Positions 15,231 through 26,734 of a DNA stretch of 64,000 nt are shown piece by piece. Numbering within the stretch: position 1 is the stretch's first letter; each line of letters opens with the position of its first letter. Under the pieces are notes generated by a model. That model did no database searches. It had not been told where the DNA came from and was given only the letters and a program-made list of their open reading frames with translations. The DNA comes from Trichinella spiralis (Eukaryota > Nematoda > Enoplea > Trichinellida > Trichinellidae). The DNA is taken from contig CM012953.1 in the NCBI GenBank assembly GCA_000181795.3, forward strand, positions 12,670,218 to 12,734,217. The letters run 5' to 3'. A program made the translations under genes and the position numbers.

Positions 15231-17727
15231 ATGGGCAGTGTGCTTTGGTTGGTGGTGTTGGTTTGTGTCCAGTGGATTGGGGCGTTGGACGAGCTGTTGG
15301 AACCGACGTTGTTGATTAGCGTTTTGGTTCGAAACAAAGCGCACGTTTTGCCTTACTTTTTGGGTACGTTGGACGCGTTGGATTATCCCAAACACCGGAT
15401 CCAGCTGTTTATACGGCTCGATCACAGCGTGGATGATTCGGCGGAGATGTTGGACCGCTGGCTTGGTCGAGTGAATCGCAGCTATCATTCGGTGGAATTT
15501 TCCCACGACGACGATCCCATCGGTTATGCCGGCGAACGCAGCTGGTTCGACTGGACCGAAGATCGTTATCGGGAGGTGATCCGTTGGAAGCAGTACGCTT
15601 TGGACAAGGGTCGACGTGTTTGGGCGGATTATTTGTTGTTTTTGGACAGCGACGTGCTGTTCACCGACCCAAACGCGGTGCGACTGTTGATCGCCGAGTC
15701 CAAGCCAATTGTGGCGCCGATGCTCACCTCCGTCGGTGCCTATTCGAACTTCTGGGCCTCCACCACCGACACAGGCTATTACAAACGTACCGACGATTAC
15801 GATCGTCTGCTGACCAGACAGTCGGTCGGCTGTTTTGCCGTGCCCATGGTCAATTCGGCCGTGTTGATCGACTTGCGCTGGCAGGCTACCGACAAGCTGG
15901 CCTTGGAGCCGGACCGACTGGTCGAACCGTACAACGGTCCGTTGGACGATATGCTGCTGCTGGCGGCGTCGGTTCGTCAGGCCGGCTTGCGCATGCACGT
16001 CAGCAACCGTCACCGGTACGGTGTGCTGTTGCCACCGTTGGATGTGGACGCGAGTTTGGCGGACGAGTTGGACAATTTGCAATTTTTGGTGCTCGAATCG
16101 TTGCACAATGGTCCACCGGGATTGACCACAACTCCACTGCTGGAGGCGACCGAGCAGCCGGTGCCGGGGCCGGTGGACAAGATGCACTTCGACGAGCTCT
16201 ACTTGATCAACCTTCTTCGCCGACCTGACCGACGCCTGCGGATGCTGGCCTGTTTCGCGGTGCTGGGTCTGGAGGTGCGTTTGGTCGAGGCGGTGGACGG
16301 TCGTATGCTGGAGCCGGCCGACTTGAACGCGATCGGCGTCAAGCAGATGCCCGACTACCGGGATCCGTACCACAAGCGACCGATGACTTTGGGCGAAGTG
16401 GGCTGCTTCCTCAGCCATTACAACGTCTGGCGCGACATGCTCGACCGCGGCTACCGGCGGGCGGTGATATTCGAAGACGATCTGCGCTTTACCAGGTCTT
16501 TTCGGCGTCAAGTGGGCGTGGTCATGGCCGAACTCGACGCCAACGTCCCCGACTGGGATCTGGTCTATTTGGGAAGAAAACGGCTCAATCCTGACCAAGA
16601 TGGTCCACTGGTGGAGAATTGTTCGTTCGTATCCCACGTCGGATATTCGTACTGGACACTAGCTTATGCCCTGTCCAGAAGGTAATTTTTGCCCAATTTT
16701 GAATGTGTTGACGGTGGAAATTGTAATCTAATTTATAAATTTAAATGAGGGAATTTATTTATTTCAGTTTTTCACGACATCCATCTGGTATCATGGGTTG
16801 ATTTTATCATGACTTATGTTTTATTGTTTTGATTTTTTCGTTGATTTCTTAAATCTGAGCGGTAGTTTTATTATTGATTGTTAGATTGAAAATTGTAATA
16901 TTTTATGAAAGACAGGTATAATAATTTTACTTATTTCAATTGAATTTCATACAGTGTTTTTTTATATTTGGTATTACGAATTATTTGTTGTTGTTTTTTT
17001 GTTCGATAAATTTCCTTGTGCTTATTTCATCTGGAATATAAGTAATAATGCAGCTGAAGGCAATGGAAAAGAGAAAGAAGAAGCTGTATGTTTGATTCTT
17101 ATTTTGAAGTGCATATAATTTTTGAAAGCTTAACAGTAGTTGTTTATCAGTTTTTTTCGAATTATGTAAATATTTTATCACGGAAAGCTTTGCACGAAGT
17201 GGTTTGGGTGGGGGTTTTTGTGAATTCAGTTTTTCGTTGAAGCGAAATATTTTCCAAGACCAGCTTCTATTACATCACAAAAATAGCAACGATTGCGGTT
17301 GTTGCTGGTTTTTCAAATTTCCATTCTTCTACATGCAACTTTCGCGTCCGTTTTCAGAATCTGTTGTTGTTTTGACTTGAATTTGAATAATTGTTGGTTT
17401 TTTTTCTTCATCTCAAGCGGTGCTGAGAAATTGGTGAAGGCGGAGCCGTTGAAGCAGCTGGTGCCGGTCGACGAATACTTGCCGATGATGTTCAACCGAC
17501 ATCCGGAGATGAGGTGGATGTCGCGCTTCGAGCGACGCGATTTGAAAGCTTACACCGCCGAGCCGTTGCTTGTATATCCGGTGCATTATTTTGGCGAAGA
17601 AGGCTACATCAGCGACACCGAGAACACTGGCACTGTTGGACAGCAACAGCAGCAGCAGCAGCAGCAGCAGACTTTGCGCACACCGGCAACGTCTCACAAC
17701 ACCGTGCAACACGCAGGCGAACTTTGA
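15231..17727 (+). CDS. procollagen galactosyltransferase, GT25 family
   Basis: GT25 (COLGALT/CERCAM family) enzymes transfer galactose to hydroxylysine of collagen in the ER. Exon 1 is 15231-16681 and exon 2 is 17418-17727, joined in phase to give about 586 aa (human COLGALT1 is 622). A hydrophobic signal peptide covers residues 1-20. The first glycosyltransferase domain carries a DxD motif in LLFLDSDVLFTDP (near residue 143). The GT25 domain shows RRPDRRLRML, LVEAVDG, GEVGCFLSHYNVWRDML and VIFEDDLRF (near residue 422), then PVDEYLPMMF across the exon junction. The tail has nine Gln in a row and ends AGEL instead of the RDEL of COLGALT1, so ER retention by the usual signal is doubtful. The gene is far more GC-rich than its neighbours and its first exon is unbroken for 1,451 bases, in contrast to the 18-exon cullin beside it. 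The initial ATG is chosen because it starts the signal peptide. Confidence 0.92.
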
Positions 17728-19124
17728 ACGACCAACCGACGAGCAAGCTTTATTTATTATTAGGTTAATTTTCAATATTTTTCATCCACTGCCTTGTCAT
17801 TTAGTAAAATTTGAATATTAATTAGTATTTCGACATCATATGAATATACTTTTTTTATGTTGCTATTTCTGAGAAATACAGAAAGAAGAAAATAATGATA
17901 ATAAAGTTCAACAACTTTTCAATATGTTTTTGAAGCGTTTGTTTTGTTTTGAATTTGCTATTTTGTAGCAGAAATTGTCTTTTTATTTCTATTTATTTAC
18001 AGATTGTTTTCAGTATTTCTATTTTATAGATTTTGAGCAATTAATTTGATATTTAGGTTGGAAATTAATTGCAAGTAGCCAGCGAATCGAGAGGGCAATT
18101 TGCATTTTAAGTCAATCGTCCTCTTTTGACCCGGTACGTTTGAAATATTTTATTCATTAAAAAAAAACAATTTTTTTATTAGTGTTTTTTTGCTTTTCCA
18201 ATCGATACGGATTGAAATAACCGATTTCATCACGATTGATTCAAATTCTTTTTATTCGTTAAATTTTTTTTGTTAACAAAAATAGTTGAAAGTTGAATTT
18301 TTTCAATTTTTCTTTCAACTCTTCAAGTGGGCAAGTTTTTCAACTTTTCAAACTTTACAAATTGAATTCTTTTCTAACTATAATTATCAGTTCACAAATT
18401 GCCCCTCAAGAAAAATAAATTTATGCACCATTGAATGTTTATCAAGCACATGAGCATATAATAAATACATTTAATTTTTATTTTTATAATATGATAACAA
18501 ACTGTTCGATGGGGTTTGGTTAAATTTAAATATTGTAAATTGTTGTGCACAGTTAGTTATTGGCTGTGTTTGATGTTTCAAATATGGATGATTGATTATT
18601 CTTCATATGTGATCAATCACATAGTAGCTGAATAAAAGTTATGCATTATTTGATATTGTCAAACAAGTTTATTTGTATATTTAGTAGAAATTCTGTTTGA
18701 ACAATCTTAAACTCTATTATATAATTTCCTTCAATTTGAATAATATTTCTTTATTTATTGCAACTGCAAAAATAGCGCAGAAATGCAGTTTTCACAGTGT
18801 GTTGACAGTTGTTTATTTTTTTGTTGCATGCTGACAGCAGAAAATGAGACTTGATTGTTGTTTTTTTGAGCTAACTATAGTATACTTTTTGTGCATCCTG
18901 CCAGATCAATTGGCACGTATTACAAACTTCTGTTTGGTTGCAATTTTGTACTTTATGTGCTCTGATTGTATTGATGTATGATTTAAATTTGACAAAATTT
19001 ATCGTTATAATAATTTTGTTAGTTTGGAGATTTCTTTTAAAATATGTATATAATAAATTGTAGCAAAGAAGAAAAGTACAACAACAGCAACAACGATAGA
19101 GCAGTGGGAAGGAAATAGGTGAGA
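17728..19124. other. intergenic, no gene recognised
   Basis: Very AT-rich with poly-T runs. No open frame with coding character and no recognised repeat. The last 60 bases before the kinase ATG are purine-rich and end in a possible splice acceptor (GGAAATAG) about 8 bases before it. Confidence 0.4.
17900..17905 (+). terminator. polyadenylation signal AATAAA, GT25 gene
   Basis: First AATAAA downstream of the GT25 stop codon, 173 bases away. Assignment is by position only. Confidence 0.4.
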
Positions 19125-20640
19125 ATGAATTGCGTTTGGCTGGACATGTTTCGATGCATGAACAATGCTGAATTGGTCACTTTCAACGAACGTGTATTTC
19201 GAATTCGAAAACGACTCGGCGAAGGGTAACAAAAATTCATATGCATGCAATATTTTATTTATTTATTTATTTGTTTGTTTGTTTGTTTTGTTGTAGAGCT
19301 TTCAGTTTTGTTTACTTGGTGCAGGAGAGGAGTACGGGAAAGTTGTACGCGATGAAGAGGATTCTTTGTCACGATGCTGTTGAACAGCGGAACGTGGAAA
19401 ACGAGGTGAAACTTTACGAATTGTTCGACCGTTGTCCGAACGTGATCTCTTGTGAAGATTTTGCCATCGGTCCGGCCGCAGCATACGAAGCGGCAATTCG
19501 GGGCCAAGGTGAATTGCAGTGTGATAAGATGGTCGAAATCAACATCCTTCTACCATATTATAAGGTAGAAATTTTTTTTTTAATGAAAACCAACCACGCC
19601 CCACATTATAATAATTTGATGGAATAAAAAAAGATTTCATCTATTTGGTTTGTTAATATTGAATTCCAAATGTTGTAGAGGGGTACGATTCAAGATGAAT
19701 TGGATTGGCGTAAAATATCCGGAGATTTTATGGCCGAAACTCGACTCCTCAGTTTGTTCAACGACATATGCAACGGCTTGAACGCGTTGCACAGCTTGAA
19801 ACCGCAACCCTACGCGCACAGGTTTTGCAGTTTTTATATCATCAATTTAATAATTATATATATGAATACGAATTACTCAAAAAAATATTTTATTAAAGAG
19901 ATCTCAGACCGGCAAATGTTCTTTTGAATGATGACGATTCGGCAGTATTGATGGATTTGGGTTCGGCCAGGTTGGCCGAGTTCACTGTAGTCAACGAATG
20001 CCGGGCACGTCAGCTTCAGGACTACGCCGCGGAGCATTGTTCAATGTTTTACCGAGCCCCTGAATTGTTCGCGCCCAATGTCGGCGACAAGCTCGACGAA
20101 AGATCCGACATTTGGGTATGTTTTTTTTCATATTTCAAATTATGATTATTTTTCATAATAATAATAATAATAATTTTCTCATCTCCAGTCACTGGGATGT
20201 TTGTTGTACGCGTTGTGTTTTTGGGAATCGCCTTTCGAGTACACGTTCGACAAAGGCGACAGCCTGATGTTAGCCGTACTGTCCGCCAATTATCGCATTC
20301 CGCCTAAATCACCGTAACTAGCTTTGTTTTCTATTCAATGAACTCAACTGATCAATTAATTTTAATATCAAGTTTTACACTTTTATTGGTATACAACTTG
20401 TTTGTTTGTATTTAATTTATTTTATATTATGCTTTTTGTGTTATCAAACTGACAAATAATTAATTATTCAAAGAAAAGAAAAACAATTAATCAATTATTG
20501 ATTGAAAGTTAATTTAATTTAATTTTATTTCTTCTTGAAGCTATTCGAAAACTGTTCACGATTTGTTAAAGTTCATGCTTGAGCCGGATATCAATCGTCG
20601 CCCTCGACTGTCAGCTGTTATGGAACGATTGAAAAGTTGA
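19125..20640 (+). CDS. STK16-like Ser/Thr kinase (NAK family)
   Basis: STK16 is a Numb-associated-kinase family member that works at the Golgi and in secretion. Exons 19125-19225, 19297-19564, 19679-19821, 19899-20115, 20189-20313 and 20541-20640 join in phase to 317 aa (human STK16 is 305). Visible kinase motifs are the Gly loop GEGAFSFVYLV, VAIK-type Lys in YAMKRILCH, catalytic loop HRDLRPANVLL, metal-binding VLMDLGSARL (DLG in place of DFG, as in STK16), SMFYRAPELF and DERSDIWSLGCLLYAL. The family-specific insert between the small-lobe strands is a little longer here (residues about 72-100). Human STK16 starts MGHAL and is myristoylated on Gly2; this protein starts MNCVW, so that signal is absent unless another start is used. 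Identity with STK16 is clear from the LKRILCH and DLGS blocks. Confidence 0.92.
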
Positions 20641-20784
20641 TGATCACCCATTTTTACCACCATACCAAGTAAAGCAGTGATTTTTTACTTTTATTATGCC
20701 TTGCAAAAAAAACTTTTCCTGATGTCTTCTGATTAAGGAAATGGAATTCATTTTTACTTTGATTATCATTTTCCATTGATAAAT

Positions 20785-20790
20785 AATAAA
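20785..20790 (+). terminator. polyadenylation signal AATAAA, STK16-like gene
   Basis: AATAAA followed by a second overlapping AATAAA, about 145 bases past the kinase stop codon. Positional assignment. Confidence 0.4.
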
Positions 20791-21056
20791 TAAATGAAAC
20801 ATAAAAACATCTCGAAAATAATTCCGCTTGATATATAAAATAATAAAATTTACACAATGAAGAGGAAAATTCGTTTCAAATAAAAGTAATTGCTCGAATA
20901 ACTTTTTTTTTAAATTGAACATGCAATGTAGAAATTTGTTTGCAAAAAGAAGAAAGATTTAAGTTTTAAATTATAAAACAAAAATTGAAAAAATATATAG
21001 AGTATTGTATTATTTTTTAAAAAATGAAACAAATGAAAATTACTCTCGTGATAATT

Positions 21057-21062
21057 TTTATT
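21057..21062 (-). terminator. polyadenylation signal (minus strand) for LYAR-like gene
   Basis: TTTATT on the plus strand is AATAAA on the minus strand, 63 bases past the LYAR-like stop codon. Confidence 0.4.
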
Positions 21063-21124
21063 CATCTTCGGTATCATTTCTCTGAATGAATGAACAAATT
21101 TCAAATAAAGAAGCAACAACATCA

Positions 21125-22003
21125 TCACTCAACAAATTTGACAACTTTACCGTCGACCATAAATTTTGAACTTTTCGTAATAGTCTTTGCGATGAACCGT
21201 ATCAACTGTTCTTCGGTATATTTACCCAAATAACGATCAGACAAAGCCAAAAGTGCAGCTTTGTACAATTTTTTCAACTTCATCTCCTTGTTCAACTGTC
21301 CCATCAAAATTTTCTTTATCACTGACTTGCACTTCGGCTTTCCCACGATCGTATCCCACTCTTCTTGTTCGCCGTTGTTCAATTTTTGCACTTTATTCGC
21401 CCCATCATTATCATCAATCTCAATATCAAGATGATGATCTTCTGATTTTCTTTTGTGATTTGATGAATCGGCAATTATTTCATTCTTCTTATTAATATTC
21501 TTCGATTGTTCATCAAATTTAGAACCATTGCTTTCAGTAATATTTGTGCAATTCTGTCCATTGTCTGCAGACGACAGTTGAGTATCAGAGATCGCTTTCC
21601 AAGCATCTTTGATCAATTTGACATCTCGTACGCGCAACGAATTCTTGATGAAATTTTCAAATTTCACCTGCTTCCTTGGGATGTTATTGTAACTTTTCAA
21701 AGTTTCAAGCAACTGACGAAGTTTGAAATTTGACGACTTCACAGAATCAATGGCGCATTGGACGTTTTCAATCCAGCTCTGCTGTTTCAGTTCACCTTTG
21801 GTTTCTTTGTTCTCAATTGTGCCTCCGGAATATTTGGCCTCTTCCGAGATGCACTTCTTGTGCGTATTGTATTCTTCGCCTTGGAAATCCCGCCCGCAGT
21901 CCATGCAAGAAACCACATAGCTGCGACGGCAGCGCATCCGGTGCCTCACTACTTGCACCTTTTTCACCGATTCACCGCAACCATTGCACGTGAAAAATAC
22001 CAT
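21125..22003 (-). CDS. LYAR-type nucleolar zinc-finger protein
   Basis: LYAR proteins are nucleolar factors tied to ribosome biogenesis and growth. A single exon encodes 292 aa. Residues 1-60 hold the two LYAR zinc-binding motifs: CNGCGESVKKVQVVRHRMRC and, further on, C-M-D-C-G-R-D-F with H and C ligands (NTHKKC). A middle block (about 75-150) is charged and helical, and an acidic/basic linker follows. The C-terminal winged-helix-like LYAR domain (about 215-290) contains GKPKCKSVIKKILMG and LKKLYKAALLAL. Length is shorter than human LYAR (379 aa), mostly because the lysine-rich linker is reduced. It converges on the STK16-like gene, with about 480 bases between their stop codons. Confidence 0.88.
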   Translation of the reverse strand: MVFFTCNGCGESVKKVQVVRHRMRCRRSYVVSCMDCGRDFQGEEYNTHKKCISEEAKYSGGTIENKETKGELKQQSWIENVQCAIDSVKSSNFKLRQLLETLKSYNNIPRKQVKFENFIKNSLRVRDVKLIKDAWKAISDTQLSSADNGQNCTNITESNGSKFDEQSKNINKKNEIIADSSNHKRKSEDHHLDIEIDDNDGANKVQKLNNGEQEEWDTIVGKPKCKSVIKKILMGQLNKEMKLKKLYKAALLALSDRYLGKYTEEQLIRFIAKTITKSSKFMVDGKVVKFVE

Positions 22004-22867
22004 TTCAAATCTACAATCACATATAATCCCAGAAAAATCACTTTTAAACCAATTGTCGATTCAATTTCTACACAATTTAAGCGATCAAATTTTCATAAAT
22101 TTCAAACAAACTGTGCAAAAAAACAATTTAATTTTGAATTAAAACATTCAAAAAATACAAACATTAAAAATTACTTCCTATTACAAATAATCTGTCGTAG
22201 CAATAAACATTGAAATGGAATACAAACATATTCAACGTGTTGGAATACAACTACTGCGCAATAACATCACTGCGGTTGTAATTTATCATTTAAAATACAT
22301 ATTCGCAGAAAAAAACACTGAAAATGACAATCAGTAAAAACTGGCAACTTCTCATTGGATTAAAACTTGAACAACAACAACTAACAATGATAAATGGACT
22401 GCGAGAAATTTTTTGAATGCTCAAGCGTTGAATTTCATGGTTTATTTTAAAAATGATTAAATTCAAATAAAAGAATAAAATTTCAACACAATAATCAAAT
22501 TTATGCCAAAAGAAATACCACAAATTAGATACATATCGCAATATTAAACAAATGTCCATTACAGTAAATAATGATTTTCATGTACAAACTATAGTACTGT
22601 AACAGTGAGAGAACGTACTTTTCTTTTCAGAATTTATTAAATAAAAATTTTCAACTGATGAAAATCAAATTAAAAAACCTAAAATATGGAGAATATAATA
22701 ATACTTTGCCTATATATTATATAAATAACGTTCTGTCAGTTAAATAAAGTATACAGTTCGGACTGAACTGAACCAAAATTCATTTCTGCATTTTACAAGA
22801 TAATTCTCATTAGCACTTGTCTCTCATCTTTATCCTTGCTAAACGATTCAGTTTGGTCCAGTTCGGG

Positions 22868-22960
22868 AAAACCAGTAAAATAACGGCATGAACGTTAAAT
22901 GAAATAGCGCGTTCAAAGGCCAGTAAGAAAACGCGGTGAAAATTTGGTCTGAACTGGATA
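22868..22960 (+). repeat. dispersed repeat family A, copy 3
   Basis: Three units are visible: CAGTAAAATAACGGCATGAA, AAATGAAATAGCGCGTTCAA and CAGTAAGAAAACGCGGTGAA, followed by AATTTGGTC. It is the inverse of the copy at 34748-34836, including the flanking AATTTGG. Confidence 0.65.
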
Positions 22961-23207
22961 CTTGATCATCCCTCAAAAACCATAGCACATACTGTAATAA
23001 ATTTCATTTTGCAAACTTCAAGTTGAAATGAAAGACTTTTTTAAATAAAGTGCTTTGCCTGCTTAGAGTTTTATTTAATTCGATTATATTTGAAAAGAAA
23101 ATTATCATTTCAAAAAATGCTAAATTTATTATTACTAAAAATCTCCGTGAATCAGCAGAGATCAAAGATAACAAGTGGAACCGCGGCCTATATTAACATT
23201 CACTCAG

Positions 23208-23865
23208 CCCTCAACATTCACAGATTTCAAAACCTCCAAAACGATAGATTTTATTTTTAGACCCTAGTGTGTATGTATGCTGTGGCTTTGCAGGTTCAAT
23301 GCAAAGTTGTTTCCGCTTATGAGATTTCACACCATAACAGTAGTGACAATGACTTAACCAAACTGAGAGACTAAATAACCGCTACTAATGCTAAGATGAA
23401 AAAGATAAAAACATTCGGGTAAAGAGAAAAGAGACGCTGCGAACGGGAGGTTTGTTTACGTCAAAGATATCCCGCGACATTGCTACATTTCTATCTTGAC
23501 CTACATTGCGCAACTAGTCCAGAAACGTCTCTAAGTGCAGAATGCAAAATGCTTTCAGCTAGCAACATGCAGCGTAAAAATAATGCAAAATCTGAGTAAA
23601 TGCGTAATGCATGAAGTAAATACTATAGTCACAATGTTTTTTAAAAAAATGCGCCGGACAGTCCATTTACTTCTGGCAATGATTTTGACTATTATACACT
23701 CAATAAAACAAATAAAAAATATGGGATAAATATTTAGCATGCGAATCAGTAGATGGTCTGTAATATTATTCCTTTCAGCTTTCAGGCAATTGCATAGGAT
23801 TATATAGCATCGACGACTGTATGAGCAGAAGAGGTAAGTATTTGCAGAAATTCGACATTTGCTGA
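23208..23865 (+). repeat. dispersed repeat family C, copy 1 (about 658 bases)
   Basis: This copy aligns throughout with the reverse complement of 33828-34476. Landmarks are CCTCAACATTCACAGATTTC, AGACCCTAGTGTGTATGTAT, AACGGGAGGTTTGTTTACGT and GCCGGACAGTCCATTTACTT. No transposase is seen, so it is probably a non-autonomous element. Confidence 0.75.
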
Positions 23866-24288
23866 ACGCCTTACCGGTAAAAAAATTAAAAAAATTTTTT
23901 TCAAAGCCTTTTCAGAAGCTTTCTCTTTAAAAGTGATTAAATTGTAGCAATAATTTGCAATTTAATTTGGCTGCTTATAATTTTTTGAATTTTTTTGAAC
24001 ACAATCGACGCTGCTTATTATTAAAATTTAATCATTTGATGAAAAAGCAAAACAAAGCCTGTTCATTTCCATTTCTTTCCAAATAATTTCTAAATTTGTA
24101 ATGCCAAAATAGTTAGAAGCGGTTAGAAAACAGTTTCTCCATAACAAATAGCTATTCTATAATGTTCATATGTAAAGATAATTAAACATAAACTGTAATT
24201 TTTAAGAAAAAAAAACTTTTGGTAAGTAATATTGCTTATGGTGTAGATTTTTTATGGTAGTAAAGAAAGTTTGAGATGATGGACGCTT

Positions 24289-25580
24289 TCACACATTTGC
24301 CGATTGCCATTGAGAATGAATATAAGTAAGTTGAGCAAGCTTTTCATCGAATCGAGCATCTTCAGTTTCCAACAAATGATCGCATAAGTTTTGCAAAACA
24401 ACGTGAATCATTTGGAAGCGTTCCTCGTCTGTTCGTGGTGTGGTCGATGGTTCCACTTTTTCTTTATTTGCTTGTTTATCATTTACAACGGATACTGATT
24501 TATCAGTCGCAATTTCAGCTGTTGCTGAGCGATTATCTTGATCAGAAAATGGACCAACATTGCGATTTGAAATCGATTCTAAAGTCTGACTGTTGGCAAA
24601 GACAGTTGAAGGCAACGGTGGACTGAAACTCCAAGGCGTGTTTGCAAGATTTTGTCTTCTGTGACGCCTACATTTTTCAGCAAATTTTTTATAAGCCTCT
24701 GCCGACACAGAATGACCTGAATGTTCATCATGCAAAGTAGCTATGCGTAAAGCATGCTCGTCCCAACTGTAAGTGAGTCGCAACATTGCCTTGCAGCCGG
24801 AAGATAAATAATATTTCTTTCGGTTTTGAGGACGATCTAAAAAGAAAACTCATTTCATAAGCCTTAACATTTGCATGGCTGTCACTTGGATTTTTCTAGT
24901 TATATTGTATTCCCTGTTATTATTTGGAAGTGCTGTTATAAATTTTTACATTTTTGTGCCAAACGTTTTACGAAGCTCTGTCACTTATAGCTTGAAGTGT
25001 TATTTGTTTACTAGATCAACTCTAATTTAACAAATTATTGTTCCTTGTTTTGCTTTGTTCTATCTCTCACTTCTCTTCGTATGTATGGAAAATTATACTG
25101 CATTTAATAAAACCAGAGTGAATATTAAATAATGTTCTGTTTTTAAAATATTCTTTGATAATAAAAGTAAGAAATCAATAATTTACCTCCAAAACGTGGT
25201 TCACCGTAGTGCACGCATTGGTAGATGATGTACCGGTATCTGCAAACTGGATCAATGCCGGTGTCTACTGAGCGTAAAGTTTCTGAGCCGACTACTCGTA
25301 AAGGGTGAAAATACTTGGATTTCCAAGCATTAAATGCTCGTTCAAATTCTAAGAAAGATTTGAAACGACGACCAACTTGGATATCTGAAATTTGCGTCGC
25401 TGACAAGCGACTTGCTTCATGTTGTCTATTTGATGGGCGTAGACTTTCCACAACGTCCATGTTGGCTACTTGGGATGATGAAACTGATCTTTCTTCAGAA
25501 ACTGAACATGACTGCATTGTTAACTGGCCGCACCAGATGTTTTCTGATGTAAAACGTTTTTCATCTTGCGCTCTATCCAT
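24289..25580 (-). CDS. protein with ZSWIM3/FAR1-like N-terminal domain (313 aa)
   Basis: Exon 1 (25580-25187) and exon 2 (24836-24289) join in phase through a 350-base GT-AG intron. Residues about 73-180 match the layout of the ZSWIM1/ZSWIM3 N-terminal, FAR1/WRKY-GCM1-like DNA-binding domain. FKSFLEFERAFNAWKSKYFHP is followed by CRYRYIIYQCVHYGEPRF, then RKKYYLSSGCKAMLRLTY, and a closing zinc ligand pair HDEHSGH. The C-terminal half has no domain I recognise, apart from a helical end (about 255-310) with many acidic residues. Such domains occur in Mutator-like transposases and in host genes derived from them. Here no transposase core follows, so a small host transcription-factor-like or MULE-derived protein is likely. 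Function unknown. Confidence 0.65.
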
Positions 25581-26734
25581 TTATCAGTATTCGACACTGT
25601 AAAACTAAAATATTTCATTCATTTATTAATTAATTGGTAAATTAAAACGCTATTGAAATTGTGCAAGTGAAAATGAAATTCATGCAAAAACAAAATGAAT
25701 ATACACGTAAATAACCATGATCATATTATTCTGCTATAATATATTCAGAATGAACGCTAAAAGTCAAATGAAATTAAGCAGCGGAAAATCTGAATACGAG
25801 TCAAGGTTTTATAACAGACTGGCAGAGTAAATGGTTAAATTTTACGGTATAAAAGTTTAAATTATTATTTGACGAAATGAATATGAAGAAGAAGAATGCA
25901 AAATAAGATGGAAAAAAGATTGAATAATAGAAGGCAAATTGTCTGAACACAAGTAGGAGAATCACAACCGAAATGGCCGTCTGCTGAAACACTGACTGAC
26001 GACTCGCTGGTTAAATGAATAAGAGTAACTAGTCATGCTCATGCTGCAACAACCGTGTTTTTAGCCCAGCTCGACAGCTTTCAGATGTGGATAGACCTGA
26101 ATGGAAAGCGTCAAACAAGCAAAAATAATGTGCTGTGCCGTGTCAACATTTGACTGACCAGCTGCAGTAGGGTTGTTGCTGTTAGCTAGCTGTGTGAGCT
26201 TTCTTATTTGTCAGCAGAATTCAAGGTCATTTGAGATGAGACATTTGAGCCAATGAGATACTCCAGCCAACTGCATGCATTGGATTCAAACGGCGCTAGC
26301 TGCTAATTTACCCTTTGGCTTGTATTGTATGCATCAAGCAAGGCTAGAAAACGGCCAAAGTTGATTGCTTTTGCTATACGCAGCTCGTGAAAAGCTGAAC
26401 GTCTAAAAGCGCATCATCGTTTGCTGCCGCTGACCTACGTCATAAGCCAGCATTTTTTAATCCATGCACAGCCTGAGTCCACATTCTCTCATTCACTCAT
26501 CTTCACCTACGTTACATGACAATTCAGACCGTCTGTAATTCATTCATTCATTCATTTTACCAAACTATCTGTCTATCTTTCTATCTATATGCCTATCTAT
26601 TTATTTATCTAACTATCAACATACACATATATTTTAACAATATTTTATGATTTTTACTCAAAACTTTTCCCGTTTTTTCCTTTTGTGCGTTATTTAAAAT
26701 TTCATATATGGCAAAATATCTATTGTTGTAGATA
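25581..26734. other. intergenic, includes microsatellite
   Basis: No gene recognised. Base composition is closer to even at about 26000-26500, without a coding signal. A compound microsatellite occupies 26541-26612. Confidence 0.4.
26541..26612 (+). repeat. compound microsatellite (ATTC)n and imperfect (CTAT)n
   Basis: Four ATTC units are followed by interrupted TCTATCTTTCTATCTA-type units up to about 26612. Confidence 0.7.

Larger units (their letters stand above)
22004..24288. other. repeat-bearing intergenic region
   Basis: No gene recognised. It contains family A copy 3 (22868-22960) and family C copy 1 (23208-23865). The open frame at 23535-23729 lies inside the family C repeat and is not supported as a gene. 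Confidence 0.5.

Noticed and set aside
15584-16228. 214-codon plus-strand frame inside the GT25 exon
   Set aside because: Same cause: an off-frame shadow of a GC-rich coding exon with Gly/Arg/Ala-rich low-complexity sequence.
15084-16637. 517-codon open frame on the minus strand opposite the GT25 gene
   Set aside because: It is the mirror of strong G/C third-position bias in the GT25 exon; the peptide is His/Gln/Val/Arg-rich without a family, whereas the plus strand encodes a clear GT25 protein.
23535-23729. 64-codon frame and its reverse-strand counterparts within repeat C
   Set aside because: The frame is not kept as a conserved protein between the two copies; the repeat looks non-coding.
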